A stretch of DNA of 38,075 bases from RGIG7949 sp045628845 (lineage in GTDB: Bacteria > Bacillota > Clostridia > Oscillospirales > Oscillospiraceae), in NCBI GenBank assembly GCA_045628845.1, contig JAZQQE010000098.1:1-38075 (forward strand). The letters are read 5' to 3'. Positions 15,545 through 23,535 of this stretch are shown here, piece by piece (position 1 is the first letter of the stretch; each line of letters begins with the position of its first letter). Under the pieces are notes generated by a model. That model did no database searches and had not been told where the DNA came from. It saw only the letters and a list, made by a program, of their open reading frames with translations. A program made the position numbers and the translations under genes.

Positions 15545-16426
15545 TCAGTTTCTGCGCACGGAGAGCTCGTCCGTGAGCCATTCGAGGAAGCCGGTATCTG
15601 CAAATCCCGCGCGGAGAGCCTTTTTTGCCTCTTCGCCGAGCTCCGATACGACCTTTTCGGCCCTCTCCGTTCCGAGTAGGGTCGCGAAGGTCTCAAGACC
15701 GCGTTCCTTATCAGAGCCGACGTTTTTGCCGAGCTCAGCGGAAGTGCTCTCTATATCGAGGATGTCATCGCGTATCTGGAAGGCAAGGCCGAGTGCCTCA
15801 CCGAACTTGCCCGCCGCCGTCATGCGTTCGTCAAAAACTCCCGCCGCGGCACAGCCGAGCATACAGGACGCGCTTATGAGCGCGGAGGTCTTATAGCGGT
15901 TTATCCGCGCGAGCTCCTCCACGGTCCTCCCGCTCCCCTCGCCTATTATATCGAGATACTGCCCGGAGCATATGCCCTCCACGCCGGCGGCGCTTCCGAG
16001 TATGCGGACGGCCTCAATACGGTTCGCGTCCGGCAGGGCGGCACGGGCTATGAGAAGGAAGGCCTCGGCCTGCAGGGCGTCTCCCGCGAGAAGCGCCTGC
16101 CACTCTCCGAAAACCACGTGATTCGAGGGGCGGCCTCGGCGCATATCATCGTCATCCATGCAGGGGAGATCGTCATGGATGAGCGAATAAGTGTGCAAAA
16201 GTTCGACGGCGCAGGCGACGTCGATAACGTCTTCCCCGCCGCAGAGGCGCGCGAATTCAAGGACGAGCGCCGGGCGGAGCCTTTTCCCGCCCGCGAGCAG
16301 GCTGTATCTCATGGCTTCGCCGAGCGGCGAGATATCGGCATCGAGCCCCGCGAAAAGCTCCGAGAGCCTTTTTTCGACCGTGAGCCTGTATCCCTCGAGC
16401 CTTGCGGAAAACTCAGCGATCTTCAT
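15545..16426 (-). CDS. ispA: Farnesyl diphosphate synthase (polyprenyl synthetase)
   Basis: Condenses IPP with allylic diphosphates to give farnesyl diphosphate, the precursor of undecaprenol and quinones. The first aspartate-rich motif is DDLPCMDDDDMRRGRP and the second is FQIRDDILD; GGKRLRP and the substrate lysine region are present. Length 293 aa is normal. Its start overlaps the end of xseB by 14 bp, the classic xseB-ispA arrangement. GGAG lies 7 nt before the ATG. Confidence 0.96.
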   Translation of the reverse strand: MKIAEFSARLEGYRLTVEKRLSELFAGLDADISPLGEAMRYSLLAGGKRLRPALVLEFARLCGGEDVIDVACAVELLHTYSLIHDDLPCMDDDDMRRGRPSNHVVFGEWQALLAGDALQAEAFLLIARAALPDANRIEAVRILGSAAGVEGICSGQYLDIIGEGSGRTVEELARINRYKTSALISASCMLGCAAAGVFDERMTAAGKFGEALGLAFQIRDDILDIESTSAELGKNVGSDKERGLETFATLLGTERAEKVVSELGEEAKKALRAGFADTGFLEWLTDELSVRRN

Positions 16427-16643
16427 CGAGGAACTCCGATTCGACGGGCTCGCCGTCCGGCCCCTTGGAGAGCCTCACGACGACCTGCTCGGCCTTATCG
16501 AGCATGCCGCTGCACGAACGGATGAGAGCGGAGCCCTCCTCAAAAAGCTTCAGCGACTCTTCGAGCGGTGTGTCGCCGCGTTCGAGCAGAGCGACTATCT
16601 CCTCGAGTCTCGCCATGGATTTTTCAAAGGTCGGTGTATCCAT
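16413..16643 (-). CDS. xseB: Exodeoxyribonuclease VII small subunit
   Basis: Small helical subunit (76 aa) of exonuclease VII, which degrades single-stranded DNA. The family core FEKSMARLEEIVALLERGDTPLEESLKLFEEG is present in two adjacent halves. ATG 16643 is chosen because AAAGGA lies 8 nt upstream; ATG 16652 would sit directly against that site. It starts 1 bp past the xseA stop and overlaps ispA. Confidence 0.96.
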   Translation of the reverse strand: MDTPTFEKSMARLEEIVALLERGDTPLEESLKLFEEGSALIRSCSGMLDKAEQVVVRLSKGPDGEPVESEFLDEDR

Positions 16644-16644
16644 A

Positions 16645-17850
16645 TTACGCATCCTTTCTGCCGGTCACCTCGCAGTCGAGCGAGCCCTCCGACAATCTGA
16701 CGTGCAGCTTATCTCCGACTTCCGCGTCGGAAGCCCTGCGCACGGCTCTTCCCTTTTCATCCGTCACGACACCGTATCCGCGTGTCAGCACCTTGAGAGG
16801 GCTGAGCGCATCGAGCGAGGCGGCGAGGCCGAGGAAGGCCGTTCTCTTTTCGTTTATGAGTTCCTTACCCGAATTCACGGCGGACGCCGTCAGCCCGTCG
16901 AGGGCAAGCCGTCTGTCGCGGATAATGGAGACCGGGTCGCGGAACGGGACGGAGTTTTTCACGCGGTCAAGCCGCGAGGCCTGACGCTCGGCAATACGGT
17001 GCATCGCCTTCTGCATCCTGACAGCATCCGACATTATGGCCGCCGCGAGCTCCGTGCAGTCGGGCACGGCGAGCTCCGCGCCGTTTGACGGCGTCGCGGC
17101 ACGTACGTCCGCGACGTAGTCGCAGATGGTCACGTCCGGCTCGTGTCCCACGGCGGAGATGACGGGTATTTCCGAATCATATACGGCTCTCGCGACCCTT
17201 TCGTCGTTGAAGGCCCAGAGGTCCTCTATCGAGCCGCCGCCGCGCCCGGTTATTATCAGATCCGCGACCTTGTGGGCGTTGGCATAGCGGATGGCGCCGA
17301 CTATCTCGGGCGGAGCCTCGACTCCCTGCACTCTGACTGGCATCACGATGACCTTACTGAGCGGGAATCTCTTGCCGAGTATCCTTATCATGTCGTGGAC
17401 CGCCGCGCCGGAGCCCGACGTTATGAGCGCTATCCTTGCCGGGAAGCGCGGGAGCGGCTTCTTGTGTGCCTTGTCGAAAAGGCCCTCGGCCGAGAGCTTG
17501 CTTTTGAGCTGCTCGAAGGCGTAATAGAGGTCGCCGACTCCGAGCGGAGTCATCGCGGAGCAGTAGAGCTGATACTGCCCGTCGCGCGGATAAACCGTCA
17601 CACGGCCGAACGCTATTACCTTCATCCCGTCCTCCGGGCGAAACTTGATGGACGAGGCCTCACGTTTGAACATGACGCAGCGTATGGCGGCGTCCTTGTC
17701 CTTTATCGTGAAGTAGTGATGCCCCGAGCTGTATATCTTATAGTTCGAGAGCTCGCCGCGGACGTATACTCCGCCGAGCAGCGAATCCGAATCGAGGAGC
17801 TCCTTGATATACGCGTTGAGCTCCGATACGTCGTAGATCCTATCGTTCAT
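16645..17850 (-). CDS. xseA: Exodeoxyribonuclease VII large subunit
   Basis: Catalytic subunit of exonuclease VII. It has an N-terminal OB-fold (SELNAYIKELLDSD, VYVRGELSNYKIYSSGHHYFTIKD), the central catalytic domain with ALITSGSGAAVHDM, RGGGSIEDLWAFND and AVGHEPDVTICDYVADVRAATPS, and a C-terminal helical and beta part. At 401 aa it is full length. The ATG overlaps the preceding gene's stop by 4 bp (ATGA). Confidence 0.97.
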   Translation of the reverse strand: MNDRIYDVSELNAYIKELLDSDSLLGGVYVRGELSNYKIYSSGHHYFTIKDKDAAIRCVMFKREASSIKFRPEDGMKVIAFGRVTVYPRDGQYQLYCSAMTPLGVGDLYYAFEQLKSKLSAEGLFDKAHKKPLPRFPARIALITSGSGAAVHDMIRILGKRFPLSKVIVMPVRVQGVEAPPEIVGAIRYANAHKVADLIITGRGGGSIEDLWAFNDERVARAVYDSEIPVISAVGHEPDVTICDYVADVRAATPSNGAELAVPDCTELAAAIMSDAVRMQKAMHRIAERQASRLDRVKNSVPFRDPVSIIRDRRLALDGLTASAVNSGKELINEKRTAFLGLAASLDALSPLKVLTRGYGVVTDEKGRAVRRASDAEVGDKLHVRLSEGSLDCEVTGRKDA

Positions 17851-18761
17851 CTATTCACCGTCCTGTACGTCAGGATAGCCGTTCCGAACGCATTGTCGGA
17901 GGAATAGCGGGGCTCGGCGAAAATGCCGTCCGTCATGACAGAGCGCAGTACCGTGCTTCCCGATACGCCGCCCGAAAACAGGACCGACAGGTCCCCGAAT
18001 TCCTTTTTTGCCTGCTCCGTCGCCGACTTGACGGCGAGAGCTATCGTATTGAGCGCAAAGCCCGCGACAGCCTCTTTCTCGGCGCCGGAGGCGATGAGCT
18101 GCGCAGTCTTGTTCTCCATGCCGGAAAGCGAAAATCCCATGCCGGACACTTTGACTTTGTAAGCATCCTTTCCGGCTCCTGCGGCAAGCGCGTCGAGCGC
18201 CTTTCCCGCGGGGAAACGGACGCCGAGCTTCTGCCCCGTTCTGTCAAGAAGCTGACCGGCAGAAATATCCGTCGTGCCGCCTATTTTACGGCATGAAATT
18301 GAGTTCTTCCCGTCCGGCTTCACGAGCAGGAGCTCCGTCGTGCCGCCGGAGAGATGCCACGCGAGAAGCGGCGCGTCAAGCAGCTCCGGATGCCCCGAAG
18401 AATAAGCAGCGGCGGCCACATGACCCTGCTGATGCGTGAAGAATACGCAGGGTACGCTGAGGACCGCCGCGAGCCCCCGGGCCATCGAGGTGCCGACGAG
18501 GAAGCAGGGCATGTATGAGCCCTCCGCCTCCCTCGGTCTGTCCGACGCGCCGACGGCGCACGGACTCACGCCGCCGAGGGACTCGACAAGCTCCGGAAGA
18601 GCGCGGGTATGATGAAAGACCGCGTCACTCTGGCGCAGGCCCAGCTCACCCTCCCCGACGGGAAGCAGACGCTCCGCACTGCTGACGGAGGTACCGTCAT
18701 ACAGGCAGACAGAGGTCGTGTAGTTGCTGGTATCGAAGGCCAGACAGACTCGGTCAGTCAA
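17847..18761 (-). CDS. TsaD/Kae1-family paralogue (peptidase M22-like)
   Basis: A 304-residue member of the TsaD/Kae1 ASKHA-fold family. Conserved features: FDTSNYTTSVCL at the N-terminus (phosphate 1 loop), THQQGH with the two metal-binding histidines (110 and 114), HLSGGTTELLLV, and SDNAFGTAI near the end with its conserved Asp. It departs from true TsaD, which is longer and reads HHxxGH with a more conserved surround, so it is probably the clostridial second copy rather than the t6A enzyme itself; function unproven. TTG 18761 is favoured because GGTGAG lies 7 nt upstream; an alternative GTG at 18773 has no site. The start overlaps the nusB stop and the stop overlaps xseA by 4 bp. Confidence 0.85.
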   Translation of the reverse strand: MTDRVCLAFDTSNYTTSVCLYDGTSVSSAERLLPVGEGELGLRQSDAVFHHTRALPELVESLGGVSPCAVGASDRPREAEGSYMPCFLVGTSMARGLAAVLSVPCVFFTHQQGHVAAAAYSSGHPELLDAPLLAWHLSGGTTELLLVKPDGKNSISCRKIGGTTDISAGQLLDRTGQKLGVRFPAGKALDALAAGAGKDAYKVKVSGMGFSLSGMENKTAQLIASGAEKEAVAGFALNTIALAVKSATEQAKKEFGDLSVLFSGGVSGSTVLRSVMTDGIFAEPRYSSDNAFGTAILTYRTVNR

Positions 18762-19206
18762 TGTTCTTCTCACCTTTGATGTACGAGCCGAGGATGCCGT
18801 TTACAAACGAAGCGACCTCCTGATCCTCGTACTTTTTCGTAAGCTCGACAGCTTCGTTCACGGAAGCGGCATCGGGTATCTCGGGCATGTACAGTATCTC
18901 GTACATGCAGATGCGCATGATGGCGACGGCGACACGGGATATCCTGCCCACGCGCCAGTTCTTCGCATACTTCTCGATATAAGTATCAAGCTCCGCCATG
19001 TGCTCGGAAACACCGAGGGTCATCCTGCGGATATACTCCATCTGTTTCTCGTCGGGATACTCGGAATAGAGCTCGTCCTCCTGAGCGAGGGTCGCGTAGT
19101 ACTCCGGCTCGAACACGGTATCGAGCAGTTCTTCGGCTTTTACCCGGTTCACGCCCGCCTCAAAGGAGAGGTGGACGGCTATTTCCCTGGCAGCAGTTCT
19201 TGTCAT
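18754..19206 (-). CDS. nusB: Transcription antitermination factor NusB
   Basis: All-helical RNA-binding protein that joins NusE/S10 at boxA in rRNA antitermination. The 150-aa sequence has the N-terminal TRTAAREIAVHLSFEA block, a central helical part and the C-terminal EAVELTKKYEDQEVASFVNGILG block, all typical. The ATG follows GGAGG by 6 nt. It is encoded upstream of the TsaD paralogue and overlaps it by 8 bp. Confidence 0.95.
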   Translation of the reverse strand: MTRTAAREIAVHLSFEAGVNRVKAEELLDTVFEPEYYATLAQEDELYSEYPDEKQMEYIRRMTLGVSEHMAELDTYIEKYAKNWRVGRISRVAVAIMRICMYEILYMPEIPDAASVNEAVELTKKYEDQEVASFVNGILGSYIKGEKNID

Positions 19207-19249
19207 AAGTGCCTCCGGCCGCGCTGCGGCTAATCAAGGTATAATAAGT

Positions 19250-19274
19250 CGGCGGGGGAAATCGTCCCCCGCCG
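19250..19274 (-). terminator. GC-rich hairpin between asp23 and nusB (weak terminator or attenuator)
   Basis: Stem of 10 bp (19250-19259 with 19265-19274, CGGCGGGGGA against TCCCCCGCCG) and a 5-nt loop. In the minus direction it is followed by ACTTATTATACC, which is AT-rich but not a T-run, so termination may be partial. Confidence 0.45.
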
Positions 19275-19284
19275 GCGATGAGGG

Positions 19285-19665
19285 TCATGCGTTTTCTTCT
19301 TTGCGGAAGGATATCGCGTTGACGTGCACGTTCACGGCGCTGACCTTGATCCCCGTCATGGAATCTATGGCTTCAATGACCGCCGCCTGGACATTTTCCG
19401 CGACGGTGTTGATGGTATAGCCGTAGGACACGGTAATGTGCGCGTTGATGACGAGCTTGTCGCCGTCCTTGTCGACCGTGACGCCCTTCATCGGCGTTTT
19501 CTTTCCGAAGAGCTCCGCGATGTCGTTTCCGAGAGTATTTGAGACGGAAGCGACGCCCTCGACCTGGCCTATGGCCTCGACCGCGATTATTCCGATGACT
19601 TCCTCGGAAATGTTGATGCTTCCGCCAACGTCCTCCATGGTAATGTAGCCTTTGTTCTCACCCAT
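19285..19665 (-). CDS. Asp23/Gls24 family envelope stress response protein
   Basis: A 126-residue Asp23/Gls24 (YqhY-like) protein. In Firmicutes these occur next to nusB and accC/accB or spoIIIA and are linked to membrane and fatty-acid homeostasis. Family marks are GSINISEEVIGIIAVEAIGQVEGVASV, a variable middle and VTVSYGYTINTVAENVQAAVIEAIDSMTG with VNVHVNAIS at the end. ATG 19665 is chosen because GGAGG ends 8 nt upstream; the GTG at 19674 lies inside that site. It is flanked by spoIIIAH (61 bp) and nusB. Confidence 0.95.
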   Translation of the reverse strand: MGENKGYITMEDVGGSINISEEVIGIIAVEAIGQVEGVASVSNTLGNDIAELFGKKTPMKGVTVDKDGDKLVINAHITVSYGYTINTVAENVQAAVIEAIDSMTGIKVSAVNVHVNAISFRKEENA

Positions 19666-19726
19666 TTCAGACACCTCCTGACTATATCTTTGGCATATTC
19701 TATCACATACTTTTCAAAAAAGGAAG

Positions 19727-20287
19727 CTATTTCACCTCAATAATTTTGATTTGGTCGGTCTCGAGTCCCGTTTCGGAGAGGGCTATGTCGGTTATCCGCG
19801 AAACGGAGGCGGTACTCAGCCCCTCCGGCGGAGCAGGAACAGCCACGATGACTGAATCCTCGCTGAGAAACGCCACGCATTCCTCAAAGCCCTTCGCCAT
19901 GATGAGCGTCTCTATCTCCGCCTCGGTGATGCTCGACTCGGCAAGGGCCGATATCTCACCGAGTGTCCTGTCGTTGGCCTCCTGCGACACAGCCTGCGCA
20001 TCGAGCGACTCACGCAGGACTCCGACGGCGCTGTCCCTCGCCTGCTGTCTGGTAAGGCGCGCAGTCGCGAAATAGTCGCTGAGCTGAGCCTCCGACGGCG
20101 CCGAGACCTCGATGCCGTCATCGGTGTAAAAGAGCCCCGCATCCTCGGAATATTCTTCCCCGCTCTCCATTACCTCTCCGGCTCGCTCGCCCTCGCCTCC
20201 GTACGCCCAGTTGAGATATACTGCGACGCAGACGAACATTATCACGGTAAGTATTATCGCGTTTCGTTTGAAGATTTTGGACTTCAT
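19727..20287 (-). CDS. spoIIIAH: Stage III sporulation protein AH
   Basis: Mother-cell protein whose extracellular part binds SpoIIQ from the forespore and forms a ring of the transenvelope channel. It has a single N-terminal transmembrane helix (AIILTVIMFVCVAVYLNW) followed by an acidic linker and a C-terminal domain with YFATARLTRQQARDSAVGVLRE and VAVPAPPEGLSTASVSRITDIAL, the YscJ/FliF-like ring-building fold. AAGGAGA lies before the ATG. It is the last gene of the spoIIIA group. Confidence 0.95.
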   Translation of the reverse strand: MKSKIFKRNAIILTVIMFVCVAVYLNWAYGGEGERAGEVMESGEEYSEDAGLFYTDDGIEVSAPSEAQLSDYFATARLTRQQARDSAVGVLRESLDAQAVSQEANDRTLGEISALAESSITEAEIETLIMAKGFEECVAFLSEDSVIVAVPAPPEGLSTASVSRITDIALSETGLETDQIKIIEVK

Positions 20288-20311
20288 CTTTCAGGTCTCC
20301 TTTACAGATAG

Positions 20312-20851
20312 TCATTGTCCCTTTACAACTGTGACTTTATCCGAGGTCAGGCCGGTCAGAGACATGACTGCCTGCGTTATCATTAGCTTCACGTTCGGAT
20401 TCGAGCTCGAGGTTATGACGAGCGCCCCCTGGTACTCCGGGTACTCGTAGCGCAGCGTCAGCGCCTCCTGCGTGCCGGAGCCGCTCTGCAGTTTGACGGA
20501 GCTCCGCGAGGTCGAGGTCGAGGCGTCATCGCCGCGGTCCGTGTGCTCGAATTTCTCATCCTCGGCGATCTCGCGGCTCATCCCGCTCCGTAGCGTGAGA
20601 AGCACCGTCACCTTCCCCGCCCCCTCTATTTTGGAGAGAGCGTCGGCTATCTTCTCTTCCTCGTCTTCAAGAGAGAATTCCGGCGACGCGAAGGAATCGG
20701 CAGCGTCCGTTTTCTGCCCGCTCTCGCCGCGCGGCAGTATGAGCAGGAGCAGTATACCCGCCGCGAGCGCTATGAGCAGAACACGGTTCTTTTTCAGCTT
20801 TTCCGCCGCCGCGTTCCCAAGCGATTTAAGGTCGGTGATCATTACTGCCAT
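20312..20851 (-). CDS. spoIIIAG: Stage III sporulation protein AG
   Basis: Ring-forming channel component of the SpoIIIA complex. One transmembrane helix near the N-terminus (NRVLLIALAAGILLLLIL), a Ser/Asp-rich linker, then the ring-building motif region KIEGAGKVTVLLTLRSG and GALVITSSSNPNVKLMITQAVMSLTGLTSDKVTVVK, which is diagnostic. 179 aa. It begins 2 bp after the spoIIIAF stop. Confidence 0.96.
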   Translation of the reverse strand: MAVMITDLKSLGNAAAEKLKKNRVLLIALAAGILLLLILPRGESGQKTDAADSFASPEFSLEDEEEKIADALSKIEGAGKVTVLLTLRSGMSREIAEDEKFEHTDRGDDASTSTSRSSVKLQSGSGTQEALTLRYEYPEYQGALVITSSSNPNVKLMITQAVMSLTGLTSDKVTVVKGQ

Positions 20852-20853
20852 GT

Positions 20854-21312
20854 TTATCCCCAGTACTGACGCTCGCGCGGTATGCCGAGGTCGGACTCTA
20901 TCGCCTCGGATAAGACGAATCTGACCGCACCGCCGCTGTCCGAGCTTATAGCGCAGGAGTACGGGACACCCTCCCCGGTAAGAGAGACCTCTGCCGTGAC
21001 CTCCGCGCCGTATCCCCGTGCTTTGTTCACAATATATGCCTCCGTTTCACGCGCTATGATATCTGCGCGGAGCTCCGCGTTTTTTTCCTCCAGAGCCGAG
21101 CTGACACTATCATCGTTTATTTCGAAGCCATGCTCATCAAAGCTCACGCCTGCTAGTCTCCCTATCGGCGAGAGCATCACGGCCGAGGCGAGGAACGCGC
21201 ACGCGAGCGAGACTACCCGCTTCATTTTCACCGACAGCGTCACGGACAGCGCGGCGGAGCCTATCACGCCGACCGCCGCAAGGCTCAGTATCCAGCTTCT
21301 CAGAGCACCCAT
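20854..21312 (-). CDS. spoIIIAF: Stage III sporulation protein AF
   Basis: A 152-residue membrane component of the SpoIIIA complex. It has two N-terminal hydrophobic helices (LRSWILSLAAVGVIGSAAL and VVSLACAFLASAVMLSPI) and a C-terminal domain ending ESDLGIPRERQYWG. The reading frame stays open well upstream, but the real start is ATG 21312, which overlaps the spoIIIAE stop by one base (TGATG); the upstream part lies inside spoIIIAE. Confidence 0.93.
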   Translation of the reverse strand: MGALRSWILSLAAVGVIGSAALSVTLSVKMKRVVSLACAFLASAVMLSPIGRLAGVSFDEHGFEINDDSVSSALEEKNAELRADIIARETEAYIVNKARGYGAEVTAEVSLTGEGVPYSCAISSDSGGAVRFVLSEAIESDLGIPRERQYWG

Positions 21313-22436
21313 CAGTACGTCACGACCTTTATAAGGGATATCAGTGATATATAGAGCATGACGGCGCAGGAGCCGGCGAGGCCGAGCACGAGGCCGAATA
21401 CGCCGGCAAGTCCGCCTATAAGGCTCTCCATCCTGCTCCCGCAGAAGCCCGCGGTCAGCTTCGATACGGATTTGTAGACGAGGAAATGCGCTCCGAGCCT
21501 CAGAAAAGGCACGGCGCAGACGGCTGTTATGCCGAGTATGCCGAATACGCCGACCGTGCCGCGCAGAAGTGACGTGCCCGAAAGCACCGACGCCGCGGCG
21601 TCCGACATTATGCTCCCGACTACGGGAAGCGCCGTCGAGATCGCCGTCCTCGCAAGGCGCAGGGCCGCCGCGTCCGTCACGCCGGAGACTACCCCTGTCA
21701 GCCCGAGGTAGACTATGAACGCGAGCACGAGCAGGGTCATCATCACTCCCGCGAGCCATTTCAGCAGAGATACCGCGGCGGCAAGGCTTTTATTCCCGAA
21801 CGCCGCCTGCGCGACCACCGCGGCTCCGTAAGCGTATATGAGCGGCAGGATAAGATCGTGCGCGAGCGTTATGAGAACGTCGATGAAGAGCGACGCGGCG
21901 GCATATTTCGCCGCTGATGAGGCCGCCTCCCCGCTCGCCGCGGCAAGCCCGGTCATCGTCGGAAGCAGCACCTTCGAGAAGCTGTCAAGCCGGTCGAGCG
22001 TCTCGCCGCCGAGACCGATAAAGCCCTTCGACGTGCCGAATACGCAGAGGGACACAGCTGCTATCCCGGCAAGGGACACGCCGTCCGACCACCGCGATTC
22101 CGCCGTATCGAGCACTGTCTGAGCGACGGAGCAGAGCGCCGCTATTATCATTACGGAGGCTCCGGAGCGGAGCGCGGCGGAAAGCACGTCCGGCAAAAGC
22201 GCCTTTATCGCTTTCATGAGCTTACCGAAAGATCCCGCCGTATCCGTATCCGAAGCCGAGATGCCCTCCATCAGCCCGGACGCCTCCGCGTCGAGCGAGG
22301 CCTCGACCTCATATACTCCTGCGGCGATCGCCTGCTCTTCAACATCCGAATAGGCGAAGGCCGGAACGGCGAGAAACGCGGCGATCATGCAGACGAGGGC
22401 GGCGGTCACGGCTCTCTTTTTGAGTTTGTCCGTCAA
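21312..22436 (-). CDS. spoIIIAE: Stage III sporulation protein AE
   Basis: The large polytopic membrane protein of the SpoIIIA complex, 374 aa, thought to form part of the channel or transporter in the outer forespore membrane. It has an N-terminal signal-like segment ending AVPAFAYS, an amphipathic segment, then about seven hydrophobic helices with conserved FSKVLLPTMTGLAAASGE and ALPVVGSIMSDAAASVLSG. It begins with TTG at 22436, with AGGGGTGA upstream, immediately after spoIIIAD. Confidence 0.95.
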   Translation of the reverse strand: MTDKLKKRAVTAALVCMIAAFLAVPAFAYSDVEEQAIAAGVYEVEASLDAEASGLMEGISASDTDTAGSFGKLMKAIKALLPDVLSAALRSGASVMIIAALCSVAQTVLDTAESRWSDGVSLAGIAAVSLCVFGTSKGFIGLGGETLDRLDSFSKVLLPTMTGLAAASGEAASSAAKYAAASLFIDVLITLAHDLILPLIYAYGAAVVAQAAFGNKSLAAAVSLLKWLAGVMMTLLVLAFIVYLGLTGVVSGVTDAAALRLARTAISTALPVVGSIMSDAAASVLSGTSLLRGTVGVFGILGITAVCAVPFLRLGAHFLVYKSVSKLTAGFCGSRMESLIGGLAGVFGLVLGLAGSCAVMLYISLISLIKVVTY

Positions 22437-22437
22437 A

Positions 22438-22824
22438 TCAGATCACCCCTGCGAGTATATTGAAGACGGACCTTATCAGCGGGATGCTGACCGCGATGCC
22501 GGATACAGCTCCGACGAGCTCGACGGCTCCCGCTGCGGACGATGCGCCCGCATCGCGGCAGGCGTCGGCCGAGATCTTGCTGACGACAGCTATCCCCGTG
22601 CATTTGAGGACGGGCGCAGTCAGCTCCGGCGTGAGATCGCCCGCATAGGCGACCTCGCCCGCAAAGCTCATCACCTCGTCCGCTTTTTCGTACGCGCCGA
22701 TGAGTATGGCGGCGCAGGCGGCAACTGCGAGCATGAGCGCTGCCTCGGGGCTTGTCTTTTTCAGCACAAGGCCGAGCACCGCCGCCGCTATTCCTATCAC
22801 GGCGCCTCTGACGAGCGTATCCAT
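22438..22824 (-). CDS. spoIIIAD: Stage III sporulation protein AD
   Basis: A 128-residue membrane protein with four hydrophobic segments. It resembles SpoIIIAC in the KKTSPEAALMLAVAACAAI segment, as SpoIIIAD does in other species. KISADACRDAGASSAAGAVELVG is the conserved C-terminal block. The ATG overlaps the spoIIIAC stop by one base. Confidence 0.95.
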   Translation of the reverse strand: MDTLVRGAVIGIAAAVLGLVLKKTSPEAALMLAVAACAAILIGAYEKADEVMSFAGEVAYAGDLTPELTAPVLKCTGIAVVSKISADACRDAGASSAAGAVELVGAVSGIAVSIPLIRSVFNILAGVI

Positions 22825-23018
22825 CAGAAGCCGAAGAGGGATTTGATAAGCGCGAAAAGGTCGCTTATCTCCCGGACTACGATGACGAGGACGACGATGA
22901 GTCCCGCTATCGTTATCATGAGCGCCTGCTCGTCCCTTCCCGAGCGGGAAAGCAGCAGATTGAGCACGGCGACGATTATCCCGACGGCCGCTATTTTGAA
23001 AATAAGGTCTACGTCCAT
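22824..23018 (-). CDS. spoIIIAC: Stage III sporulation protein AC
   Basis: A 64-residue, two-helix membrane protein of the SpoIIIA complex (IFKIAAVGIIVAVLNLLL and QALMITIAGLIVVLVIV). Size and the DEQALMI turn are typical. It begins 10 bp after spoIIIAB. Confidence 0.95.
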   Translation of the reverse strand: MDVDLIFKIAAVGIIVAVLNLLLSRSGRDEQALMITIAGLIVVLVIVVREISDLFALIKSLFGF

Positions 23019-23028
23019 CCTGCGTTCC

Positions 23029-23535
23029 TCAGATAAGTATTATCGCGAGCATGACACCGACGCCCACTCCGAGCGCCGCGCACGTCTTGCCCCTGCTCCC
23101 GCGCTGAGCCTCGGCCGCGGCAAGCTCGCCGTCAAGTATCGCTATCGTACGGGTAAGCTCCGTGCGCTGTGTTTCGCCGTCGAACCGTCCGAGAAATCCA
23201 CCGAGCCGGGCAACGGCCTCCGCCGCCGTCTCGCCTGTATGCTTCAATTCCTCCGATGCCCTTTCCCACGCCTGAGGGAACGGCATCCCCGCCCTCATGC
23301 AGACGTCGCACGCGCGCCCGAAGCCGCGTGCGTGCGCGGGGGCCTGCGCCGAGAGCATGTCTATAAGCTCCGGCATGGGAGAAAGCAGATCACATATCTC
23401 GCTGCGCGCGACGGTCAGCGTCCCGATGAGAGCGCGCAGCGTGCGTACCTTCGCCGCATAGCCTCCGGCGCATTTCATTCCGAGCGCAGAGCAGCATACG
23501 ACGACCGCCGCCGCGCCGAATATCCTCAATATCAT
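23029..23535 (-). CDS. spoIIIAB: Stage III sporulation protein AB
   Basis: A 168-residue protein related in fold to type II/IV secretion F-type proteins. It has an N-terminal helix (ILRIFGAAAVVVCCSALGM), a cytoplasmic helical part (RTLRALIGTLTVARSEICDLLSPMPELIDMLS split over the family signature) and a C-terminal helix (ALGVGVGVMLAIILI). The ATG overlaps the spoIIIAA stop by 4 bp. Confidence 0.94.
   Translation of the reverse strand: MILRIFGAAAVVVCCSALGMKCAGGYAAKVRTLRALIGTLTVARSEICDLLSPMPELIDMLSAQAPAHARGFGRACDVCMRAGMPFPQAWERASEELKHTGETAAEAVARLGGFLGRFDGETQRTELTRTIAILDGELAAAEAQRGSRGKTCAALGVGVGVMLAIILI

Noticed and set aside
20854..21759. A spoIIIAF frame extended to 301 codons
   Set aside because: The upstream 149 codons lie within spoIIIAE in another frame, are Arg-rich and lack similarity; the coupled ATG at 21312 gives a normal SpoIIIAF.
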